From positions 1 to 5,760 of the forward strand of contig WRFW01000115.1 of NCBI GenBank assembly GCA_009787435.1: a stretch of 5,760 nt of DNA, read 5' to 3'. A model generated the notes under the pieces. It did no database searches and was not told the origin of the DNA. It saw nothing but the letters and a program-made list of their open reading frames with translations. Shown here one piece after another: positions 1 to 5,344 of the stretch. Origin of the DNA: Defluviitaleaceae bacterium (lineage in GTDB: Bacteria; Bacillota; Clostridia; Lachnospirales; UBA5962). The position numbers and the translations under genes are program-made. The first letter of the stretch is position 1; each line of letters starts with the position of its first letter.

Positions 1-225
1 GTCGTTTTGAGTAAGGACGATTATTTATTTGTATATAATAACCTCATATTATCCAGACCCTGCAATATGGTGTGAAAATGTATAGAATGTAATGAAGTTA
101 TGTATACAGGTGATGTGTTGAAAATACTAGATGAAATAGGAGAGATAGCAATAAATTCTTTTAATGAGATTTCAGTCTTTAATTATAATCATTATGATAA
201 TGCTAAAATTTCTCTAAATTTATAG
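1..225 (+). pseudogene. 3' part of an unrecognised gene interrupted by an in-frame TGA
   Basis: I do not recognise this family. The frame is open from the window edge and reads ...RPCNMV, then TGA at 73-75, then continues in the same frame as KCIECNEVMYTGDVLKILDE and on to a TAG at 223-225. Both halves look coding: the part after TGA has a cysteine pair (CxxC) followed by a helix-like segment, and with the cysteine before the TGA this gives C-x5-C-x2-C spacing, which could bind metal. The simplest explanation is a Trp codon (TGG) mutated to TGA, leaving a broken gene. Alternatives are selenocysteine insertion, or two separate pieces with the second restarting at the ATG at 100-102, which has no convincing ribosome binding site. 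A changed genetic code is unlikely because TGA ends the gene at 2840-3499. The true start lies upstream of the window. The following gene begins 21 bases after the TAG. Confidence 0.5.
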
Positions 226-246
226 AAGTTGAGAAGATGATTTTAT

Positions 247-1350
247 ATGAAAAATAATTTAAATAATATAGTAGGCTATTGGGTAAAATCGGTTAACCCA
301 AATAAAATATCAGCTACAAATAAAACTAGATTTGGAATTTGTTCTATGTATGGAATAGATTTTTTTATATTTTCTGCAAAAGATGTTAATTTAGAGGAAC
401 AAACTATAAATGGTTTATTTTGGGATAAAGAAAACTTTCAATTTGCTAGAAAAAAGGTTGGTTTTCCACCTTTAATAGATTTTAGAATGGGGGGGGGCTT
501 GCATAGAGAACACCCAAATATTTTTAATTCTCTTAAACTTAAAAGTTATATAATTCCTAGTAATAAAATTGGTGGAAAAGATGAAGTTGGCAAGTGGCTT
601 TTAAATACTCAATTTAAAGAAAACGTTATCCCTACTACTGAAGATATTTCTGAAACAAAAATTAATGAAATTTTAAATACATACAACTCTATTATTTTAA
701 AGCCCACAACTGGTAGTAATGGTAGGGGCATTTATAAAATTTCTAAAGACAATGGCTCTAAAATTAAAGTTCACTATGAAACAAAAATATATACAACGAC
801 CCTTTCAGATTTTCTTAATAATAATTTTCATATATTTAAAACGACAAAATATTTAGCCCAAGCTTTTATAAATAGCACTTCAATAGATGGACAGCCTATA
901 GATATTAGATTAAACTTAGCTAGAGGGGTTAGGGGTAAGTTTTATATATCCGATTTATATGCTCGCTTTGGTGGTTTTAATTATATAGGCACTAATATGG
1001 GAAGAGAGCAGAGGGCAGTTTCAATAGCAGCTTTAGAAACTTTAAAATATCAATTTGGTGAAAAAGATGGTCAAAATTTATACAAAAAAATTCAAGATTT
1101 AGGCGAAAAATTTCCTAATGTTTTTCAAAAAAAACTTAAATTTATAACGCCAGAGCTTTGCTTAGATTTAGGTATTGATAGAGAAAGTAAACAAATATAT
1201 ATTTTTGAAGTTGGTGTTAGTCCTGGAAATAGTGCAATGAAAGCTGATAAAATCCCTATTTATAATGTTGAATTTTATAAATATTTATTAGATGAATATG
1301 AAGTAAACGATGGAAAATTAAAAAAACAGCCACCAAAATTGACTGTTTAA
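247..1350 (+). CDS. YheC/YheD-like ATP-grasp family protein
   Basis: This 367-residue protein resembles the YheC/YheD family, ATP-grasp proteins first described as associated with the Bacillus spore coat. ATP-grasp enzymes usually join a carboxylate to an amine or thiol through an acyl-phosphate; the substrate here is unknown. Visible signs are the ATP-binding segment LKPTTGSNGRGIYKI (residues 151-165, K152 the likely nucleotide-contacting lysine), PIDIRLNLARG (218-227) where the family has its DIR motif, and the C-terminal LDLGID (306-311) with FEVGVSPG (320-327). In the last motif the family norm is roughly EVNxxPG; here Asn is replaced by Gly323, removing a usual Mg-ATP ligand. The N-terminal 120 residues match the variable family region. 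There is no signal peptide or membrane segment, so it is probably cytosolic. The start is the first ATG in frame, but its ribosome binding site (GAGAAG, about 10 bases upstream) is weak. The tail after residue 352 is Lys/Pro-rich. Confidence 0.72.
   Translation: MKNNLNNIVGYWVKSVNPNKISATNKTRFGICSMYGIDFFIFSAKDVNLEEQTINGLFWDKENFQFARKKVGFPPLIDFRMGGGLHREHPNIFNSLKLKSYIIPSNKIGGKDEVGKWLLNTQFKENVIPTTEDISETKINEILNTYNSIILKPTTGSNGRGIYKISKDNGSKIKVHYETKIYTTTLSDFLNNNFHIFKTTKYLAQAFINSTSIDGQPIDIRLNLARGVRGKFYISDLYARFGGFNYIGTNMGREQRAVSIAALETLKYQFGEKDGQNLYKKIQDLGEKFPNVFQKKLKFITPELCLDLGIDRESKQIYIFEVGVSPGNSAMKADKIPIYNVEFYKYLLDEYEVNDGKLKKQPPKLTV
489..497 (+). repeat. Homopolymeric G9 tract inside the ATP-grasp gene
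   Basis: Nine consecutive G residues follow AT in codon 81 and encode part of Met81-Gly82-Gly83-Gly84 as ATG GGG GGG GGC. In a gene this AT-rich, three glycines would normally use GGA or GGT. A G run of this length is prone to polymerase slippage, and gain or loss of one base would end the protein early, soon after residue 84. Such tracts cause phase variation in other bacteria; that role here is inference. Confidence 0.6.
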
Positions 1351-1388
1351 TTTGCTAGGAATTTAAAACTATTTTAATAAAAGCTTAA

Positions 1389-1565
1389 TTAAGGAAGTTG
1401 GCTAACCATTTTTTCAACATAAGAAACATCTTCAGCTTCCATTACTGTTTTAGCAGCTATTATTTCAGACTCTAGTTCTAATATTTCTATATTTTGGTTA
1501 GCTTTTTTAATTTTCAGAAGTGAAAATAAGCGCCGTTTATGATTTTCTCTTAAAAGTGATGTATA
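1389..1565 (-). pseudogene. Coding-like 3' fragment lacking a start codon
   Basis: The minus strand holds a 58-codon stretch between TAA stops, free of stops and with protein-like composition. It includes the segments KRRLFSLLKIKKANQNIEIL and EAEDVSYVEKMVSQLP and ends at the TAA read from 1391-1389. The sequence is Lys/Glu/Leu-rich and likely helical, perhaps a coiled coil. There is no ATG, GTG or TTG near the upstream end; the only internal ATGs leave 17 residues or fewer. A stop lies immediately upstream (1568-1566), where the leader of the kinase gene on the other strand begins. This suggests the 3' end of a gene whose front was lost when the neighbouring cassette arrived. A small protein starting at a rare codon such as CTG or ATT is possible but less likely. 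I do not recognise the family. Confidence 0.45.
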
Positions 1566-1567
1566 TT
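1539..1567 (+). promoter_or_regulatory. Candidate sigma-A-type promoter for the kinase operon
   Basis: TATATT at 1562-1567 (5 of 6 to TATAAT) lies 17 bases after ATGATT at 1539-1544, a poor -35 match. Transcription would begin near 1574, leaving a leader of about 17 bases that still contains the AAAGAGG ribosome binding site at 1575-1581. In such AT-rich DNA the match could be chance. It is listed because the operon needs a promoter in this gap and no better one is visible. Confidence 0.25.
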
Positions 1568-1590
1568 AAATAAGAAAGAGGTTTCTAAAT

Positions 1591-2634
1591 ATGCAAAATG
1601 ATAATTGGTATCAACTTATGTATAAAAATGAAGTAATTTTAGAATTTAGTTATTATTCACTGGGTAATAATAAAATTAAAAATGAAAACCTTCTTCCTTT
1701 GGGCATAAAAAATGGCATGGCTCTGGAAAACTGGCTAAGGCAGAGAAGAGCCGATAGTTCAAGAACTTCCATAAGAAAGCTCTTTTCAATTCTCAAAATA
1801 AACTTTGGGAATGATAAATATATTAGCCAGTTTAGAAAACCAACAGATTTTTATTGGATAAGGAAAAAAGATAGTAATGAACTTTTTGAAGATACAATTG
1901 AAAATTATTATCCAATTAGTCTTAATCTTTCTCCTATTAATACAAAAAATCCTAGAAATTTTGAAACGTCTAATATTGGAAGTTATGAAAAAGGTTGGAA
2001 AGATGGCTTTCTTTTAAAAGTTGGTAATAAAAATGAAATTTTTTCTGAACTTTTATACTCAGAAGTATCTAAAAAATATATTGAAACTGCAAGCTACTTT
2101 ATAGAAAAAATAAACGATAAAATTTTTATTGCCTCTCCAAATTTTATTTCTCTAACTAACAATGAATTTTTAGTCCTTGCCGATGAATGGACACACACAG
2201 GGGCTGAGGAAGATTTTGAAGACTTTTTTATAAAATTTAAAAATCAACTTTCCAAAAATGAATTAGAGGGCTTAAAATTTATACATTTTTTAGATATAGT
2301 TATGAACAACTTTGATAGGCATTGTCAAAATTTTGGATTTATTTATGATGAAAATGGTAACCGTAGATTAGCTCCAAATTTTGATTTTAATCTTTCTATT
2401 ATAGGATATAATGGATTAGAAAATTTAGGTGAAAATGAGTTGCCATTGTCTATTTATTTTAATCTATTTGAAAATATTCCAAATGAACTAAAAAATATTC
2501 CGCCTATTGATGAGTTGAAAAAATTAATATCATCTATTTGTAAAAATTTAAACCTTGATGAAGAAAAATATATGAAAATTAGTGATTGGATTATATTAAG
2601 GTGGGAAAAATTGTTGAAAATGGAGAAAAATTAA
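1591..2634 (+). CDS. HipA-like protein kinase
   Basis: A 347-residue protein with the catalytic features of HipA-type serine/threonine kinases. The C-terminal half carries NNFDRHCQNFGF (residues 239-250), matching the HipA N-x-DRH-x2-NFG motif with Asp242 the probable catalytic base and Asn247 a metal ligand, and APNFDF (261-266), where Asp265 is the expected magnesium-binding aspartate. A glycine-containing segment with Lys143 (GFLLKVGN) and downstream glutamates such as Glu153 or Glu158 fits the ATP-binding lysine region. The N-terminal part (LLPLGIKNGMALENWL, 34-49; FYWIRKK, 87-93) resembles a HipA-related architecture I associate with Firmicutes rather than E. coli HipA; that is from memory. 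All core residues appear intact, so the kinase may be active; the target is unknown. The ribosome binding site AAAGAGG (1575-1581) lies 9 bases before the ATG. It is first in a four-gene operon, and no HipB-like helix-turn-helix partner adjoins it. Confidence 0.7.
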   Translation: MQNDNWYQLMYKNEVILEFSYYSLGNNKIKNENLLPLGIKNGMALENWLRQRRADSSRTSIRKLFSILKINFGNDKYISQFRKPTDFYWIRKKDSNELFEDTIENYYPISLNLSPINTKNPRNFETSNIGSYEKGWKDGFLLKVGNKNEIFSELLYSEVSKKYIETASYFIEKINDKIFIASPNFISLTNNEFLVLADEWTHTGAEEDFEDFFIKFKNQLSKNELEGLKFIHFLDIVMNNFDRHCQNFGFIYDENGNRRLAPNFDFNLSIIGYNGLENLGENELPLSIYFNLFENIPNELKNIPPIDELKKLISSICKNLNLDEEKYMKISDWIILRWEKLLKMEKN

Positions 2635-2640
2635 GGAGGT
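2633..2640 (+). promoter_or_regulatory. Ribosome binding site deciding the start of the 57-residue protein
   Basis: AAGGAGGT is a near-perfect anti-16S match overlapping the TAA stop of the kinase gene. It lies 7 bases before the ATG at 2648. The in-frame GTG at 2639 falls inside this site and so cannot be its start. The arrangement suggests translational coupling to the kinase. Confidence 0.8.
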
Positions 2641-2647
2641 GTCCATC

Positions 2648-2821
2648 ATGGCATATGAAACAAAAGTTATATTAGCGTTAGTTGCAAATCAAGTTGGTAA
2701 ATCTAAAACTATAAAAGAAGCTTATGATGTTGTAGTAAATGCCGCCAACATTGAGGGCTTAAAATTACCAAAATATGAAGATTTTCTAAAAGAACAAGGA
2801 GAATATAACAATAAAGACTAG
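2648..2821 (+). CDS. Small protein of unknown function (57 residues)
   Basis: I cannot assign a function. The protein begins MAYETKVILALVANQVGKSK and is predicted, by eye, to form two helices: one hydrophobic (about residues 4-15) and one amphipathic (about 20-36), followed by a conserved-looking tail LPKYEDFLKE (residues 41-50). There is no transmembrane segment of full length and no cysteine. The start is fixed by a very strong ribosome binding site 7 bases upstream. The gene lies 13 bases after the kinase stop and 18 bases before the cytidylyltransferase, so it is co-transcribed with both. It could be a regulator or partner of the kinase, since small companion proteins are common beside HipA-type kinases, but it shows no helix-turn-helix or HipB likeness. 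Coding status is well supported by the ribosome binding site, spacing and codon use. Confidence 0.75.
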   Translation: MAYETKVILALVANQVGKSKTIKEAYDVVVNAANIEGLKLPKYEDFLKEQGEYNNKD

Positions 2822-2839
2822 TTTTAGGGGTGGTATAAT

Positions 2840-3499
2840 ATGTTTATAAAAGCATTAATAGCGGTTCGGTCTGGTTCTTTAAGGTTAGAAAATAAAAATT
2901 TGAGACCATTTGCGGGAAGCAATCTTCTTCAAATAAAAATTGAGCAATTAAAAAGAATTAAATCTCTTTCTGGTATCATTGTGAATTCTAACGATGATGA
3001 TATGTTAAATCTGGCAGAAAAATTAGGCTGTGAACCTGTAAAAAGAGAGCCATATTTTGCTTCTAATACAGTATCTATGAGCGAAGTTTATGAAGATATG
3101 GCAAAAAATTTTAATTCCGATTATATATGCTATGCAAATGTTACTAACCCTTTAATAAAAGATATTACAATTGAAAATGCAATTGAAGAATTTAAAAAAA
3201 ATATAGATAAATATGATTCTTTAAACACAGCACATCTAGTAAAAGAGTTCTTATTTCTCGATAATAAACCGATAAATTATGAGTTAGATAAACAACCAAG
3301 AAGCCAAGATTTGCCCGATATATCAGCTTTAAATTTTGCAATAAACATTTTACACAGAGAAACTATGATAAAACATAAAAATGTTGTGAGCAGCAAACCA
3401 CAAATCTATTTAATAGACGATATAGAAGCAACAGACATAGACAATCCTATAGATTTTTCATTTTCTGAATTTGTGTACAATATAAATAATAAAATATGA
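2840..3499 (+). CDS. CMP-sugar synthetase-like cytidylyltransferase (NeuA-type)
   Basis: A 219-residue protein of the cytidylyltransferase family that includes CMP-N-acetylneuraminate, CMP-legionaminate, CMP-pseudaminate and CMP-Kdo synthetases. These use CTP to activate an acidic nine- or eight-carbon sugar for transfer. The N-terminal RSGSLRLENKNLRP (residues 10-23) is the CTP-binding signature. NSNDDDMLNLAEKLG (49-63) matches the usual strand and helix after it. NVTNPL (100-105) sits where the family has TSPL, and RSQDLPD (154-160) resembles the sugar-binding RQDLP region. The C-terminal DIDNPIDF (199-206) matches the typical VDIDxPxDF ending. Length is normal, with no signal peptide. First-residue changes such as Val9 for Ala in the ARSGS motif are mild, so activity is plausible; the sugar cannot be told. 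AGGGG at 2826-2830 is a fair ribosome binding site 9 bases upstream. No sugar-biosynthesis genes (NeuB or NeuC types) lie within the window. Confidence 0.82.
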   Translation: MFIKALIAVRSGSLRLENKNLRPFAGSNLLQIKIEQLKRIKSLSGIIVNSNDDDMLNLAEKLGCEPVKREPYFASNTVSMSEVYEDMAKNFNSDYICYANVTNPLIKDITIENAIEEFKKNIDKYDSLNTAHLVKEFLFLDNKPINYELDKQPRSQDLPDISALNFAINILHRETMIKHKNVVSSKPQIYLIDDIEATDIDNPIDFSFSEFVYNINNKI

Positions 3500-3515
3500 G
3501 CAAAGGAGACTTTTT

Positions 3516-3656
3516 ATGACTTCTAAGGAATTTGCAAAATACAATAAATTTATAATTGAAATTTTAAAAGATGAAACTAAAACAGAGCTTGAAAGAATAA
3601 AATTTGTTTTGAAAATTTTAGAAGATGAAAGCAATGAAGATAATCCTAAGTCTTAA
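3516..3656 (+). CDS. Small charged helical protein (46 residues)
   Basis: This short gene starts with ATG 7 bases after a strong AAAGGAG site (3502-3508) and 16 bases after the cytidylyltransferase stop. It ends with TAA at 3654-3656, just before the operon terminator. The product begins MTSKEFAKYNKFIIEILKDE and is rich in Lys, Glu and Ile/Leu, probably one or two amphipathic helices, with an acidic, likely disordered tail (DESNEDNPKS). There are no cysteines, membrane segments or recognised motifs. I do not know the family. Position as the last gene of the kinase-cytidylyltransferase operon, with its own good ribosome binding site, supports it as a real gene. A role as a partner of one of the upstream proteins is only a guess. 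Confidence 0.68.
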   Translation: MTSKEFAKYNKFIIEILKDETKTELERIKFVLKILEDESNEDNPKS

Positions 3657-3660
3657 GATT

Positions 3661-3693
3661 AAAAAAACAGCCCCTTTATGGGGCTGTTTTTTT
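3661..3693. terminator. Bidirectional rho-independent terminator
   Basis: A perfect inverted repeat: seven A plus CAGCCCC (3661-3674), a five-base TTTAT loop (3675-3679), and GGGGCTG plus seven T (3680-3693). The GC core has seven base pairs, and each strand gives a U tract after its stem, so it can end both converging transcripts. The stop codon of the minus-strand gene (3694-3692) overlaps its edge, while the plus-strand operon ends only 4 bases before it. Confidence 0.92.
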
Positions 3694-5254
3694 ATTTTGC
3701 TAAGCTGCATTTTAAATTAAGTCCTACTCTAGGCAGTTTTTTAAAATCTTCATATTTTTTTAATAACACAGCATCTTTTAAATCTTTACACAAAATATAA
3801 AATGATTCTTCATTTGTGTTTGCGTATCTTCCTTTTTCTTTTGTAGCTTCTTTTGATATAACAAACTTTATAGTTTGAAAGTTTTCTAATATTGGTTCTT
3901 CAGGTATATCATATATTACTGCAATTTTAACGTTATCGCTAAGCTTACCATCAAAACCACGGCTAATTAAAATTTCTGCTTCTTTTTTTATTAACTCTTT
4001 AGGCTCTTTAATTTTCACAGCTTCTTTTAAATTTAATAAACACTTTTCCATAATCGGATATAAATGGTCGGCTTTTATATTTGCTATAGAAAAACCATTT
4101 AAAAGCTTATCTTGTAACATTTGCAAAGTAAAATAAATTTGATTATAAAGTAAAACTGTTTCTGCAAAGTTTCTTGTAAGTTTAAAGTTTTTATTGTCTT
4201 CTGTAGGCTTAGAAGTAATAATTCCATATTTTGAAGCGTTATGTTCTATTGTAGTATTAAATTTAAATTTTTTAAAGCTTGGCTCAAATTCATAAAAGTC
4301 TGATGGGAAATCTGTAAGTGCTATATCTTCGTTGTAAGATTCTTGTATGTGATAGCTTATACCTATAGTATCTCTTGGGTGGGCTTTTATAAATACTCTC
4401 TCTCTTTCTTCTGTTAAATAGTCTAATGCCATTTGGTTCGTATATACGAAAAATAAGTTTGTATGGCTTGGCTTTTCCATAAAGCTTTTTCTTAATTCTT
4501 CTGTACCTTTTAAAGCATTATTATTAGAAGCCCAGCTATGTAAAATAAATAACACATTTTGCTTATCATCTTTTGGGGCTTCCCACTTATAGTTATAAGC
4601 TTTTAAAATTTTTGCACCCCATTCTTTATTAATCATTTTTATTTCTTCTTTTAATAGAAACTTAATTTGTAAGTCTGTTGGCACAAATTTAGTAGTGCTT
4701 TCATGATAAATAGGGAAGCAGTAAGGGCTTCTTCCGTTAAATGAATTAAGATTTACAATAAGCTTTTTTAAGCCCTCATTTGGGATTGGTGCTGTTGTAT
4801 TGGTCATTCGGCTTCCACGGCTATTAAATTGGTTCGTTAAAGTTTCAAAAAACATATATTTTTTCTTTTTTAAATTACAATATATGTCCATACTCCAGTC
4901 AGACCAGTCAGAAGCGGTTACTACCCAAGAAAAATCATCTAAAGAATGATTGTTTGCATATAAAAATTCATCATAATGGTTAGTAACGAACTCTGCTATT
5001 GTTTCTTTTGAAGCTTCTGGTTCTTTCTTTAAAAGAATATCTTGAATTGCCATAGTTTCGGCAAATAATATTTCATCAAATATACCCTCTTCAATAAATT
5101 TAGGAAGATATTCTCTATTTTTCATGCCTTTAGTAATCATAAGAACTGCTTTTTTATCTCTATGTATAGAAAGCCTTGCTGTTATAAATCTTGGCAAATA
5201 ATTAGCAATAGCTGCTACATATAAAACTGGTCTTTTATCGTTATGGTCTATCAT
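3692..5254 (-). CDS. Putative glycosyltransferase with a sialyltransferase-like HP motif
   Basis: A 520-residue protein that I judge to be a GT-B-fold glycosyltransferase related to bacterial sialyl- or polysialyltransferases (such as the GT52 and GT38 types). The main sign is RVFIKAHPRD (residues 285-294), matching their HP motif, which contacts the CMP-sugar. The N-terminus (RPVLYVAAIANYLPRFITAR, 8-27) fits the first strand and helix of such folds, and VVTASDWSDWSMD (111-123) may contain the acidic catalytic region. ASKYGIITSKPTE (340-352) lies where these enzymes have a Ser-rich nucleotide-binding segment, though the usual SS pair is not clear. Residues beyond about 400 form a C-terminal extension of unknown role. 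No signal peptide or membrane span is seen, so it is cytosolic or peripheral. AAAGGAG (5268-5262) lies 7 bases before the ATG. An Hsp70-like gene is 74 bases upstream, and the converging operon encodes a CMP-sugar synthetase, which fits a CMP-sugar donor. Confidence 0.55.
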   Translation of the reverse strand: MIDHNDKRPVLYVAAIANYLPRFITARLSIHRDKKAVLMITKGMKNREYLPKFIEEGIFDEILFAETMAIQDILLKKEPEASKETIAEFVTNHYDEFLYANNHSLDDFSWVVTASDWSDWSMDIYCNLKKKKYMFFETLTNQFNSRGSRMTNTTAPIPNEGLKKLIVNLNSFNGRSPYCFPIYHESTTKFVPTDLQIKFLLKEEIKMINKEWGAKILKAYNYKWEAPKDDKQNVLFILHSWASNNNALKGTEELRKSFMEKPSHTNLFFVYTNQMALDYLTEERERVFIKAHPRDTIGISYHIQESYNEDIALTDFPSDFYEFEPSFKKFKFNTTIEHNASKYGIITSKPTEDNKNFKLTRNFAETVLLYNQIYFTLQMLQDKLLNGFSIANIKADHLYPIMEKCLLNLKEAVKIKEPKELIKKEAEILISRGFDGKLSDNVKIAVIYDIPEEPILENFQTIKFVISKEATKEKGRYANTNEESFYILCKDLKDAVLLKKYEDFKKLPRVGLNLKCSLAK

Positions 5255-5344
5255 TTATTTTCTCCTTTGTCTTAAGCAGGCAGCATCATTTTCTTTTTTC
5301 CAATCACAGTAAATCATTTGCTGTGTGTCTATATTAATTGCATA
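5255..5344 (-). other. Out-of-frame open stretch after the Hsp70-like gene
   Basis: Between the Hsp70-like stop (5331-5329) and the glycosyltransferase ATG, one minus-strand frame stays open for 30 codons. It overlaps the last 16 bases of the Hsp70-like frame and ends at a TAA (5257-5255) abutting the next ATG. It encodes a segment ending KKENDAACLRQRRK. This might be a C-terminal extension of the Hsp70-like protein separated by a one-base frameshift, or simply an intergenic leader containing the next ribosome binding site. The internal ATG at 5317-5315 has no ribosome binding site, so an independent 20-residue gene is unlikely. Confidence 0.25.

Noticed and set aside
73..75. Use of a genetic code in which UGA means Trp
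   Set aside because: TGA serves as the natural stop of the cytidylyltransferase at 3497-3499, and TGG codes Trp elsewhere in the window, so the standard bacterial code applies.
1324..1348. A possible hairpin AAACAG/CTGTTT at the end of the ATP-grasp gene
   Set aside because: Only six base pairs around a 13-base loop, within the coding sequence and without a clear T tract; too weak to call a terminator.
1384..1393. The 10-base palindrome CTTAATTAAG
   Set aside because: It is short, AT-rich and overlaps the stop of the minus-strand fragment; nothing marks it as an operator or recombination site.
2639..2647. An upstream in-frame GTG start for the 57-residue protein
   Set aside because: The GTG sits inside the ribosome binding site that serves the ATG at 2648, so it cannot be the start.
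2834..2839. A perfect TATAAT just before the cytidylyltransferase ATG
   Set aside because: A transcript from it would begin inside the gene and lack the ribosome binding site; there is no good -35. It is likely chance in AT-rich DNA.
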